DNA of 64,000 nucleotides from Psilocybe azurescens (taxonomy: Eukaryota > Basidiomycota > Agaricomycetes > Agaricales > Agrocybaceae): contig JAJIRX010000181.1 of NCBI GenBank assembly GCA_023853785.1, forward strand, positions 186,001-250,000, read 5' to 3'. A program made the position numbers and the translations under genes. Below are positions 35,763 to 47,035 of this stretch, piece after piece. Numbering within the stretch: the stretch's first letter is position 1; every line of letters begins with the position of its first letter. A model generated the notes under the pieces. The model saw nothing but the letters and a program-made list of their open reading frames with translations, did no database searches and was not told where the DNA came from.

Positions 35763-36391
35763 TACGCCCTCCGGGTATTGTGCAACAATGCCCTATAAAT
35801 AAGTTTCGAAATGTGTTGTCTAAAAGTTGAGGTTGGAAGAAGGTCCTGCCGAGGAAGTGTCCACCATGGCGAAGTCGGAATAAATTTGTTGTGATTGAGA
35901 AAACCGAGTATGCTTGCCGTTTTTGGAATGTTTGAAAGATTTGGTGCCCGTCTTGCGTAAATGAGTGCATTCGCGGAAATATCTCGCGTCTAGCGAGTAA
36001 TAAAGGGTGCGTTTAAAAGAAGAATTTCCTGTGTCCACCGGGACAGTGTGCACGATTCGCCGAATGAGAATGCTTGTGAAAGTGATATCCGAGTGGTGTG
36101 ATGATGCAGGAAAGAAGCGTGCAGCGTGGTGTATAAGAGATAGAGCACCGAGGTTGGCAAGAAGTAGTAATGTTTAATGAATTTGTCTTTTGAAGAGGGA
36201 AATGCGGCCATATGCGCAAATGGTGGTGGTAATGTGGATTAATAAGAGCTCGAGCGCGAGGTGCGAGGTTTGATTTGACAGATACCGAAGATGTTATGAA
36301 CAGGATACGATGGCAGGCACAGACACAGGCAGCAGAAGCGTAGTTGAGAGTACGGGAAGAAGGCCGAAATGATATGTTGTTGACGGTGGTA

Positions 36392-36527
36392 AAAGGAATG
36401 ACGACGATAGCATTGGGCGTGGAGAGACTGAAGGACGACAATAGAGGCGTTGACGATGGCAAAGGAACGACGACGATGGCATCGGGCGTGGAGAGACTGG
36501 AAGGACGACGAGAAATATTGGCAGGGA
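36392..36527. repeat. 69-bp tandem duplication inside the LTR element
   Basis: Two copies with a 69-bp period share aaaggaaYgacgacgat and gggcgtggagagactg. They differ at several positions. They lie in the non-coding part between gag and the 3' LTR. Confidence 0.7.
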
Positions 36528-36911
36528 TTAAAGGAGCGATATAAAACGAAGCAGGATTGGAAGGAGTGACTGGAGGTCTCTGAAAACGAAGGAAAGGAGA
36601 GACATTGAGAAATAAAATGATAGAGAGAGAGCGCAAGTAGAAGTAATGAGAATTTCAGAAAGGAAGGAATGAAATATAGCGTGATAGCTTTGTAGAATAA
36701 AAATCTACACTAAAGTTCGTGTCCGTGGAGATAGAAGGTAGAAGAATAAATGTTAAGTGTGAGTTAATGGATGAATGGAAGCATCGATGCGGGGAGGTAC
36801 TACGGAAGGGTTCAAACTAATAAAATAAAGAGGGAATTGGAATACGAAGCAGCAAGTACATTGCTGAATATTCTCGCCCTCCGTTTGGAGTACAATACGA
36901 GACAGTTAGAA

Positions 36912-39018
36912 TCAGTAGTCCAACAATGGACACTCAAAATGAATGGCGCCTAACGGCATACTATCTAGAACTTCGATAAACTCATCGGAAGAGTCTGTAT
37001 TCGCATCGTCCTCTGTAGTAGGTTGTAAGTGGTATGCGGGTATCCCAGGTGGTTTATTACCACTATATTTTACAGAGCTTCCTTGAGGGCAGTTGCGAGA
37101 AAGATGACCGGGTTCATTGCAACGGAAACATCTCCCAGTTGCTATTCTATCCGCATCGTCCTTTTCAGGCTGTTTGTTTTTTAATTCAATTTTCTGAATG
37201 TAGGTATGGGACCTGGAACGAGATTCTTCATTATTAGATTTTCTATCCTTGTCCTCATATGAAGTATTCATTGTATAACTACTGTCCTGCTTGTCGGAGG
37301 CAGTTTTATCTTCGTGCCGAGATCCAAAGTAATCCCGGCGCTTATCCTGTGAGCGTGTTTCACGATTATGCAAGGTTGAGCGCCAGGTGCGATCTCTATT
37401 ATATTGACCGACATTTTCCGAAATCTCAATGATTTCGGCTTGACTAACGACTTGATCCCATGTAGATGAGTCCGGATGGAGACCGTTGCGCCATAATCCG
37501 CGTTGTATGTAGTCCGCCGCGCCGTTCCAAAAGCGACTTACTAGGTCACTCTCAGTCATCGATCCGAGCAAATTAAATTGCTCTTCAAGGTAGTATATGT
37601 ATTCGCTGACCCTTCTGTTACCTTGGGTAGCATGCTCGAATTTTCTCCTTATTTTTTGTCTAAAATCAATGGGGAAACAATAATTGAATAGCCCATTATA
37701 AAATGTAGTTATGGACATTGTTTCTTCTTGTATAGCAGCTTTTTGTAAGTAGTAATCATAAGCCTTCCCTTCTAAGAAATAAGATAGGGCAAGAATTCGG
37801 CGCTTCTTTTAAATCCACTATCTTCTAGGTAAGCTTTACTTTCTTTAACGAAACGATGGTAAGCGCGCGGTTCCGCACGGCCATCGTATGGGTTTGGTTT
37901 GAAAGCTTTCCTCCAGATGTATGTTTAGATTTAGTGCGCTTCTTAGTGCGCTTTCTCCTTTGGATTTCCTTTTAGACTCATCCGAGGGTGAGGAATCACT
38001 CGACTCGTCATCCGAGTGTTCAGACTCATCTGAATTTGAACTGTCAGATGGTTCATTGCTCGAGTCCGAAGACGAGCTAGTTGTCGACGGATCGTATTCC
38101 GATGAACTCGAGGGGCTAGGCTCTTTTCTGTCCTTCTTAATATGTTTCTTAGGTCGCGCGCTTTTTTAAGGCTGTTCCCAGAAATGATTTAGGATTAATG
38201 TGAGCCACTGGTCTGGCTGAAATGGGCAGCGGACCATTCCTCAATCGAGCTCGATTCGCTGTATTGTCGAACCTAATGCCTGGAGCCATTGATATACTTT
38301 CACTAATTATTTGTGTAGCTGGAGTAGCAGACACAATGTTATTATTCTTGGACTTCTTAGCTTTCTTAGCGTCCCTGAACGCCTTCTTCTGAGCTTTGGA
38401 GTTTAATTCAGCTTTGGGAATGTTGACATTTCCCCATTCTCGGGGGTCAATGATTTTTCCCTTATTCTTAGAGGTTCCTTCGCCAAGCGAAACAGAACGT
38501 TCACGGCGGATTTTCTTATTTCGGCGGTCAATCCGCGCTTTCTCATCCTTACTCAAGGATTTCTCGGCTTTGTAAATAGCCGAATCTATTTCCGGAGAGC
38601 GCCCCTGGGCGCATTTCTTGGCATGCTTCTTAAATTTCTCAATAGAATTCTTACGGCGAGAGCTTTTGCTCAGCACAGTGGTCCATGGACCCTGACCATC
38701 ATTCTCATTATCAGAAGAGGTAAAATTATTTTCTATTTCCATAGCATTATTAGCTACTGGAAACCCAAGTGTGTCATCGCGAATAAAATTGTTCTCATCT
38801 GATGCCTGATGATAAACAGGAGGCGGAGAATCAATCTCCTTCTCTTCATCAACGGAAGGAGAAGGGGGTCTCGATGCCACGACGTCACTGTAAGTGCGCC
38901 TGGGTGTGTGAACATCGGCTGCGTCCGAATCGAGGTTCGGAAAGACTAGGGATGGCGACCGTTGGTCATCCGGATCAACGGCGCGGGAACGGGAACGAAG
39001 GGTATACCTGGGAGCCAT
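36912..39018 (-). pseudogene. Retrotransposon Gag with CCHC zinc knuckle, frame broken
   Basis: Two main open parts are seen. The first (39018-38149, 289 codons) starts MAPRYTLRSRSRAVDPDD and is basic with Lys-rich runs (KKAFRDAKKAKKSKNNN). The second (37718-36912) starts MSITTFYNGLFNYCFPI and has the gag core (FRQKIRRKFEHATQGNRRVS, YIYYLEEQFNLLG). It then has a zinc knuckle RCFRCNEPGHLSRNCPQG (CX2CX4HX4C) and an acidic tail. Between them lies a Ser/Asp-rich segment and NPYDGRAEPRAYHRFVKES in shifted frames, so at least two frame changes separate the parts. These may be decay or homopolymer miscalls. The fold resembles Ty3-type Gag of Agaricomycetes. Gag would form the virus-like particle and package RNA. 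Confidence 0.8.
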
Positions 39019-39191
39019 AGTTTTTAGTTAATAAAAATTTTGAATGTTTACGTACTGGTTTTATAAATTGCAAAGGGGAAGGGATGGCTGTCTTGAAGTG
39101 GAGGGCTCTGGTTGATCAGACCGGAGTGTACCAAACGTCGAGACGGCGGGGAGAGTAGAGAGATAAAAAGTAGAGGTTACTGTCAAAAATA

Positions 39192-39560
39192 TGTGACAGT
39201 AGTGACTATCGTGACTGCGAGAGTATCGATAGCTTCGTACTGACACACGGAATGTATATGGTAGTGAGGCTTAAGCACTGAATAGACAGGTATAAATGCT
39301 AGTTATTCACTGGGGGATTGTATCTAGAACATGGCCTGTATTTATACTGTAGAATAGAGTCCTAAGACTATGTAAAAGGGTCTAGATAAAAGAGGTAATA
39401 TTCAGGGTTATTGGTAAGGAATGGTTTCAGATGAAAAAGGTATAGTAAAGAATGGAGAGGGATAACTCGTGTATAGGTCGACGGAATGGAATGAAGTCGA
39501 AATAAAAGATAAGATAAAGAAAAGATAATCAACGTGTGAGAAGTGTACCGGATCGTCACA
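39192..39560 (-). repeat. 5' LTR
   Basis: This 369-bp LTR is at the 5' end of the element relative to gag and would supply its promoter. It ends 174 bp before the start codon of the TDT carrier gene. Confidence 0.95.
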
Positions 39561-39734
39561 GACCTCCTAGACTTCCAGTTTCCTTATGCAGCTCGGCTCA
39601 CACTAGCTCGCACTTAGCTCATTTCGGCACTAATTTTAGCCATCTATTTTCATTTTATTCAATGCTCCGGGTCATTTGACAGAAAAGACACAGGAAATAA
39701 CGGTAGCTGCGACTGGCTCTTGCCCAAACACCTC

Positions 39735-41304
39735 ATGTCATCCAAAAATTCAAATAAGCCTAAGCTGAGGCTACTGGATATCCCCCAGATATTGACGAAG
39801 TACGTTATGTTTACCAGTCAAAAAGAGCTTAGTTAATGCTCACTTCGGGGTGTTAAGGAGAGCTTCACCTGCACTCTTTGCAATCACTATGGGTGTGAAT
39901 AATTTCTTCCGGGTTTTAACGCCCTCTAACCCCACACGCTTTGAACAGGAACAGGAGGAATTAGTGGACTCTTTGCTGCGTTTCCATACGCTCATGGCTC
40001 CAATCCAATGCTTGTCCTCAGCTTGATCGTGTCTTTCCTAAATTTATTTCTTTTCGTGCTTTTCACAATACTGTTGATCACCAAATACCTTTGTTATCCG
40101 GATAGGTGGAAATCCCTCATTAGAAATCCGGTGACCAGTCTATTTGCTGGATGTTTTCCAATGGCTGGTACCACTTTAATCAATGTTGCTGTTCAAGTCG
40201 TTCATACCCGATACCATGTGGGAGGGAAAGGATTTCTTTACTTTATTTGGTCCATGTGGTGGTTGGATATCGTTGTCTCGCTTCTTTGCTGTTGGCTCGG
40301 TGTCAATGCTATGTGCGTACAATCATCCTGAAATTAAACACAGCTAATGGCAACTCTCCAATTGCAGGTTCGTATATCAAAAGCATACACTCCAAACAAT
40401 GTCTGCGACATGGCTACTTCCAATAGTGACTTTAATAGTCGCTGCTTCTTCGGGAGGTATTATCGGTCAGGCCCTGGTGCAATACTCTGCAACGTATGCC
40501 CTCAACACGGTTGTTGTCAGTGTCTTTTTGGTCGTCGTCGGCCTGACATTCGCCCTGATGATCTTAACCATATACCTTTTGAGACTTATTCTGCATGGTC
40601 TTCCCCCGGGAGCGTCACTTTTATCCGTATTTCTTCCCCTGGGACCTACCGGTCAATCAGGTTATGCAATACTCTTAGCTGGGCAGAATTTTCGAATTCT
40701 ATTTCCACCATTATCGGATGTTAGTCAACTCATAAGACTCGGGACGCACGAAAACTCCGTGGGCGTGATTGTGGACATCATCTGCACATGCTCGGCATTC
40801 CTCCTTTGGTCAATCGCAACGATGTGGCTTCTCTATGCGGTACTTGCCATTTATACTGGTCTTGGGAATTCCGTGATACCTTATAGGATTTCGTTTTGGG
40901 GATTGGTTTTCCCTAATGTTGGTCTATTTTTATCTCATTCAAAGGCTCCTGCTAATACCATTATACTGTAGACGGTCTACGCAAATCTAACAATACAACT
41001 CGCTAATGCCTTTGACTCCAGAGCATTTCGTGTCTGGGGATCCATTTACGCCGCCGGTTCTCTGATACTCTGGCTATCTCTATTCCTTCGGTCAGTCTGG
41101 GAGTTGAAGATATTCTTCATCGCTCACGAGGAATCACCGAGTACCGCAACCGCCCAGATACCAGTTCAATATACAAGTTCTGGGTCGTCGTTTTCTCAAC
41201 ATCGAAGCACCGGGAACATGAGCTCTCACAGCACCGAGATAAGCCCACATAGAATCGAAACGAGTCCGCAAAGCACCGAAACGAGCACGATAAAATATCC
41301 ATAA
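39735..41304 (+). CDS. TDT-family anion carrier (SSU1 sulfite pump / MAE1-like)
   Basis: MSSKNSNKPKLRLLDIPQIL is the start. Spliced exons give ASPALFAITM-GTGGISGLFAAFPYA, the family MGTG motif in TM1. Further membrane segments are LVLSLIVSFLNLFLFVLFT, RNPVTSLFAGCFPMAGTTLI, FIWSMWWLDIVVSLLCCWLG, ATWLLPIVTLIVAASSGGII and FLVVVGLTFALMILTIYLL. A later helix pair (FLLWSIATMWLLYAVLAIY and SIYAAGSLILWLSLFLRS) follows, ten TMs in all. The C-tail is Ser/Thr-rich (SSHSTEISPHRIETSPQS). The TDT family includes the yeast sulfite exporter Ssu1 and the malate carrier Mae1. The substrate here cannot be decided. The retrotransposon LTR ends 174 bp upstream and may alter its expression. Confidence 0.85.
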
Positions 41305-41825
41305 CGATACGCCCCATCTTCAAGCAACAAAAGCAGAAGTTGGAGAAAGGGACCGTGTATCTGTTAAACGGGGATGCAAGAATGGACATATATGCATCCA
41401 AGCCTTTCTTCCGGCTTACCAGCGAAATGGTTTCCGAGCGGTCACCCGGCTGATTTCAGCTCGCCCTTCAAGGCTTTGAACGCGGGCGTTTATACCTGGG
41501 TTGACGTTTAAACACAATTATTTGCAACTTCATGACAATAGCAGGAAAAGAATGAAACCACTCAATACGCATAGACTCATTTATAATGTCAAGCTTGAAA
41601 TATAGTGAGAACTCGAATGACAGGATGGCCAGGATGGCTTGACTTCTAACCTCAGAAGATGGTTATATAATATAATAAGTAAGTTTGATTAAGGCTACAT
41701 TTCTAAAAGTTGGCAAGGGAGCATGCTGTCACTTCGTTGATAATTGATTACATAAACATATTTTCTAAATTGACCGAGCGACGAGCGTGGACTTTATTTT
41801 TGTCCGTTGTTCACTACTGCTCATA
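41305..41825. other. Intergenic region upstream of DBP10
   Basis: No gene seen. It is AT-rich, with a run of tataatataataag near 41663, and presumably contains the DBP10 promoter. Confidence 0.5.
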
Positions 41826-44800
41826 ATGCCATTTCCTAAACGCAAACGCTCTGAAGCAGCACAGAGCGGTTATTCGTCATCCTCTTCTTTGATTGCTGGC
41901 CCTTCAGAAGAAGCCGATGTCGACATTTCTTCTGCCCTGATGGGAAAGCGTCCCAAATTGACTGTGGATGCTCAGGAAGATGACGATCTTGCCGAATTCT
42001 TGCAGGCCTCAATTGCCAAAAGATCCATCAAAGAAGGAACTGAAATTCTCAAAAAATCGAAAGGCAAATCAAAATTAGCCAAAGGAGAAGTAGGAGGTGG
42101 TAGTTTTCAAAGCATGGGTGAGTCTGTTCTTGTCAGTTCGTGGTGATAATTTAATTGCTTAACTATTCACGAAACGAAGGCCTGCACCCCTCACTGCTAC
42201 GGTCCTTGACTCTACAAGGATATCGTACTCCAACTCCAATTCAGCGGCTTGCTATACCTACCTTACTCTCCAATCCTCCTCGCGATCTCGTTGGTATGGC
42301 ACGCACTGGTTCAGGAAAGTCTCTAGCGTATATGGTACCTCTCGTAAACAGACTAGGAGGCCGTCACTCTACATCATTCGGTGCTAGAGGTCTGATTTTA
42401 CTTCCCACTCGCGAATTGGCACTGCAAGTAATGAAAGTCGGGAAGGAGCTGGCCAGAGGATTTCAGACAGGAAGAGGAGAACACGCTGGTGACAAAGCTA
42501 ATGAGGATTCAAAAAAGGAGAAGGTCTACGATGGGGTTTAGTCGTCGGAGGAGAGAGCCTTGATGAACAATTCGAGATGATTACAAGCAACCCTGATATG
42601 TGAGTGCTTCTTTTCTGCATCCTTACCCGGAGATTCATCAACCACCTCAATTAGTATCATCGCTACTCCAGGCCGTCTACTTCATCTTATCGTCGAAATG
42701 GATCTAGACCTCAAGGCTGTGGAATGTGTTGTTTTTGACGAGGCCGATCGATTATTCGAGATGGGTTTCCAAATTGCACTGAATGAAATTCTTGGACGTC
42801 TACCATCTACACGCCAAACTATTCTTTTCTCTGCCACTTTACCTAAATCACTTGTCGAGTTTGCAAAGGCTGGGCTGGAAGATCCGAAGCTGGTGAGGTT
42901 GGATGCCGAAAGCAAAATTAGCTCAGACTTGAAAATGGCTTTCTTTTCGGTGAAACAAGCTGAAAAGGATGCTTGCCTGCTGTCCCTTCTTCGCGATGTA
43001 ATTAAAGTTCCCTTCAGTTCCACTCATACCGAAACTCCCGACGACGATCCGGACTCAAAAAACGTAAAAACAAACACTCAGAACAACTCACTGCTCCTCA
43101 TCAAACTCTGATCTTTGCTGCCACCAAGCATCACGTCGAGTATCTCTTGAATCTTTTGACGACGGCGGGCTATTCTGTGTCCCATATTTACGGATCCCTC
43201 GACCAAGCGGCGCGTACCTTCCAAATGGACCAATTTCGTCGGGGTGTCACGAGCATTCTCGTCGTTACAGATGTCGCTGCCCGTGGTATTGATATCCCAG
43301 TTCTCGAAAACGTCATCAACTACGATTTTCCACAAGGAGCAAGAATTTTTGTGCATCGTGTTGGACGAACGGCTCGAGCAGGTCGACAAGGCTGGGCTTG
43401 GTCATTTATCACTAATCCCGAATTGCCCTTTCTATTGGATTTACAGTTATTCCTCGGGAGACCTTTGGTAAATGATGTAACCGAACAGGGGGATCAAGTC
43501 TACACCGAGTCGCTAGTTCTAGGAAATTTCCAGCGTGAAAAAATCGACGAGGACGTCGAATACATCCGATCTCTTGACGCCGCCGCGCATTCGTTGCCTG
43601 TGCTCCGGGAAGTCATGAAACGTGGACACTCCATGTACGAGCGTAGTAAAGGAAAGGCTAGTCCGCAGAGTTACAAACGTGCTAAGGAAATGGTAAAAGA
43701 CCCAAAATGGTTTCTAGCTGGTTCGCACTCTGGCATACATCCCGTGCTATTAAGGGGTCCTGGTGCAGAAGAAAAGCGACAAAACGAGAAAGCGAGGAAA
43801 GACCTCTTGAGTCTAGTCAACTCTTTCCGTCCTTCAGAGACAGTCTTTGAGGTGTCGTCGAAAGGTGGCACTGAGAATGCTGCTTTGATGAAAGAACGAA
43901 GAAAGGCTCTGGAAAAATCGAAGCAACGAAGAGTCCTCAATGCCGCAATAGTAGAACAAGAACCAGAAGATGAACAGCCTATGTCGACAGAAAATGTTGA
44001 AATAGCAGATGAGACGGACATTGTGGTAAGAACGATCTCTATCCAGTACACTTTGATCTTAAAAAGTTTTTTAGGCTGTCTTCGGTGGTGGAGAATCTAA
44101 AAAAGGGTTCCGTGACGATGAATTCTATATCTCCCATTACCAAAAAGATGCGGAGACCGAGAAGGGGTAATGCATGTTCACAATTTCTACTTGATACATT
44201 CTAACCTATCTACATTTTCAGCTATTCATTGACGGACGGGGCTTCCTCATTCGTCAGACAAGCCTCGAGGGTCACATTCGATCTCACCAATGACGAGGGT
44301 AGGGCGGAGAAGAGCAGCAATCAGCAGACGTGGGACAAGAAGAAGAAAAAATTCATCCAAGGTGATGGAGCTGGTGCTGATAACGTCAAAATGGTGCGCA
44401 CCGAGAATGGGACACGTTTGCCAGCGACTTTCCGCAGTGGAAGATTCGATGAATGGAAGAACAAGAGCCGAGTGAGCATGCCGAGGATCGGAGAGACGGA
44501 AAACACAGCGTATGCGAGAAAGCCGTCGTCAGGGCCTGGAGGGCATCGCTTCAAACATAACAAGATTATTGACGCTAAACCTCTGGACAAATTAAGCACC
44601 GATTACGAGCGCAAGGTCCGCCAATTGAAAAAGAAAAGCGAGAATGCTGAAGCGTCCGGGAGCAAGGCTCCGCAGCACGCCGCTAGTAATAAGAAGATGG
44701 GAGTTCGCCGTGGTTCCTATGGCAGGACATACGGACGGGTCAAGACCGAACTTAAGACGTCGGAACAGATTAGAAAAGATAGAAAAGTTTTGGAGAGGCG

Positions 44801-44861
44801 TAAAGCCAAGAATGCGCGTCCTCCACGCGCCGGTGGGAAGAAGGGGAAAGGTAGACATTAG
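41826..44861 (+). CDS. DBP10: DEAD-box ATP-dependent RNA helicase DBP10
   Basis: [20 protein letters not shown] starts an acidic tail, then [20 protein letters not shown], the Q motif [33 protein letters not shown] (motif I), [12 protein letters not shown] (Ia), [26 protein letters not shown] (DEAD), [11 protein letters not shown] (SAT), [32 protein letters not shown] and [20 protein letters not shown]. The long C-terminal part ([39 protein letters not shown]) and Lys/Gly-rich end are specific to DBP10. The helicase acts in 60S ribosomal subunit assembly in the nucleolus. Two breaks at A runs (42511-42516, 43057-43062) are each cured by one A. The 3' end is 60 bp from the convergent TGT gene. 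Confidence 0.92.
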
Positions 44862-44920
44862 AGCGATCATTGTGTTCATATTTCCACATTAATATTACTG
44901 CACGGAGACTGTAAAATACA

Positions 44921-46784
44921 TTATTTCTGAGGTGGGTTGGCAGCGTACTCCCACTTGGCACCCTTGCCATAAATCACTTTTGCCTCTGGGTTACCTTCCA
45001 GCAAATCGACACTAACGCTCCGTAGTGCGTTAACGCACCACTCTGGGTAACCTGAATCTCCAAAGTATGTAGCGAAAAAGGATCGCAGATAATCTGGGAA
45101 TCTACCCTCAATGATCGCTTCTCTTGCGCGACCCATTACTTGGGCCTGGAATACGACATTGTGAAGAGTAAGGGCTGAAGAGACGTTGATCAACATAAGA
45201 CTTATATGTAACAAGGTTGAATATACCATGGGCAGCGGCTGTTTCATGAGTGACAATGTGATGAAGCATAGCCCTTGATGTGTTGTCTGTGCATGTAGGG
45301 CATGGGCACGTCTCGTCCAGTGTCCGGAAGTCATTAGCATGCTTATTGAGTTCTAGACCGAACATGCAGATTAGTTTGCTTCCAGTATTGTGACTGGTTA
45401 CTCACTGAGGTTGAGAGGCCCGTTGTGGGTAAGTGCCACACCAAACCGAGCTGTACGTGTCGGGAACACGCAATCAGCCTAACCATGAGAATTAGCAAGT
45501 GAACTAAAAGGTTTATTAAATTACTGACCATATCCACTCCTAGTGCTACACAAACGAGTAGATCTTGGATAGCCGTTGAGTAAATTAGCTTCTGCGTTAC
45601 TAAAATAAAGGTCAAACCTTCAGCAAAGCCTATTCCCATTGAATATCGGGGTCCTGGAACATAATGTCAGCGAATGGTTCGAGAGGGTGGGCGGAATAGA
45701 TAAGGACTTTCTTCTGGAAGCCTTTCAGCACATTGCTTTATACTTTTAAGAATTTGGCAGTTGTTCAGATGATAGATTCTGTTTGAACAGGCAGATTACT
45801 CACACTCTCCAAAATATATCTGACCAGAGTTTTAGCATGAAGTACATGAAGGAGGAAGTATGAAACGAACCTTTTTCTTCGCCCCCACTCAGACCTCCAA
45901 TAGCATATCCTGCGACGCCGTCGCGACGTTCAATCATCGCATCGAGACAGCGATCCCGAAGTGCGGGATCAAGGCCTCCTGCACAATAGCAAAAAGATTT
46001 TGTGTATCTTTCTTTCCGGACTTCTCATGCTGTATGATACAACGGTCAAGCCATCTGACCGATCGTTCCATGGCCTCTTCGACTCGAGAACCTGTGGTTA
46101 AACTCGAAACTGATATTACTGTTAATCAACTATGAGCCATTTAATAACAACATGTACTTACCTACATCGTCGAGTTGCATAATAATGTCTGCACCAATAC
46201 CATGCTGTATTGATATGCTTTCTTCTGGCTTAATTAATTTATAAATCACCTTGGTAACAATAGTAACTCTGTAAAACTTACCGTGAGCATGGTAGGTTCG
46301 CCGGTAAATGGGCTGGAAAACAAGGCCCCTTCTTCTGTGATTGTTGTAAACTTGCTCAACGACACGAGTTGGAATCCGCCGCTATCCTTTTAACCAATAA
46401 TTGGAACGATAAGACTATTTGAACGGTGAAAAATTTGAAGTCGAGAACAATATACTGACAGTCAATAGATTGCGATCCCATCCCTGAAATTTGTGAGCGC
46501 CTCCAGCTACATTAAGCACTTCGAGCCCAGGACGTAGATTAAGATGATATGTGTTGTTTAGAATCAGGGTGACTCCGAGAGATTCCATTTGTTGTGATGT
46601 TAAGCCTTTGATTGCAGCTTGCGTTGCAACTGGCATGAAAGTAGGCAGCATGGTGACACCATCTGGAAGTGATTTGCTTAGCAAGGAAGGGCAAGGAAAA
46701 ATGAAAGATAAACCTACGGGACAGAGTCATACGCGACACCCTAGCTTTTGTCGTATGACATTTTGCAATGACCTCGAATTGCAT
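44921..46784 (-). CDS. QTRT1: Queuine tRNA-ribosyltransferase catalytic subunit (QTRT1/TGT)
   Basis: [19 protein letters not shown] starts the protein. Then come [58 protein letters not shown] (with catalytic Asp), [80 protein letters not shown] and the zinc site CPCPTC...HHIVTHE. It ends [11 protein letters not shown]. The enzyme swaps guanine-34 for queuine in the anticodon of Asp, Asn, His and Tyr tRNAs, working with QTRT2. Fungi cannot make queuine, so this implies salvage from bacteria or food. It starts 251 bp from the divergent TM9 gene. Confidence 0.92.
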
Positions 46785-47035
46785 CCCAAGGCGTTTATGG
46801 GCAGTGCGGATGATGGATGCCAGCTTTTGAGAGCAAGTTCAAATTCAGCAAACGATCTGCATCTGCAAATCTAAAATTAACTTCTGTAAATTGATCAATG
46901 TTTCCAATCGATGCACTTGACAAACATTGAAGCCAATTATGGATGACGGGTGCTATTCGCCTTCGTGTTCAACAGTCAACTAGTACTTGCAAGTCTTGGG
47001 TCCCTACAAAGGTCATATCTGTGGAACAATCCACA

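Larger units (their letters stand above)
35393..39560 (-). mobile_element. LTR retrotransposon with gag but no pol (TR-GAG-like, non-autonomous)
   Basis: Two near-identical LTRs (35393-35762 and 39192-39560) start TGTGAC and end GTCACA. The element is flanked by the 5-bp target duplication GACCT (35388-35392 and 39561-39565). It is 4,168 bp long and reads on the minus strand. The 3.4-kb interior codes for Gag but I find no protease, reverse transcriptase, RNase H or integrase motif in any frame. Gag-only LTR elements are known in plants as TR-GAG and depend on proteins of autonomous relatives. A purine-rich patch (GGAGGG) lies just before the 3' LTR; I could not assign a tRNA primer site. Confidence 0.9.

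Noticed and set aside
37921..38169. Acidic Ser/Glu-rich plus-strand ORF in the LTR element
   Set aside because: It is antisense to the Ser/Asp-rich part of gag, which looks similar on both strands owing to GAC/GTC-type repeats.
42480..43110. Programmed frameshifting in DBP10
   Set aside because: No slippery heptamer with downstream structure is evident, and the same type of break is found in unrelated genes.
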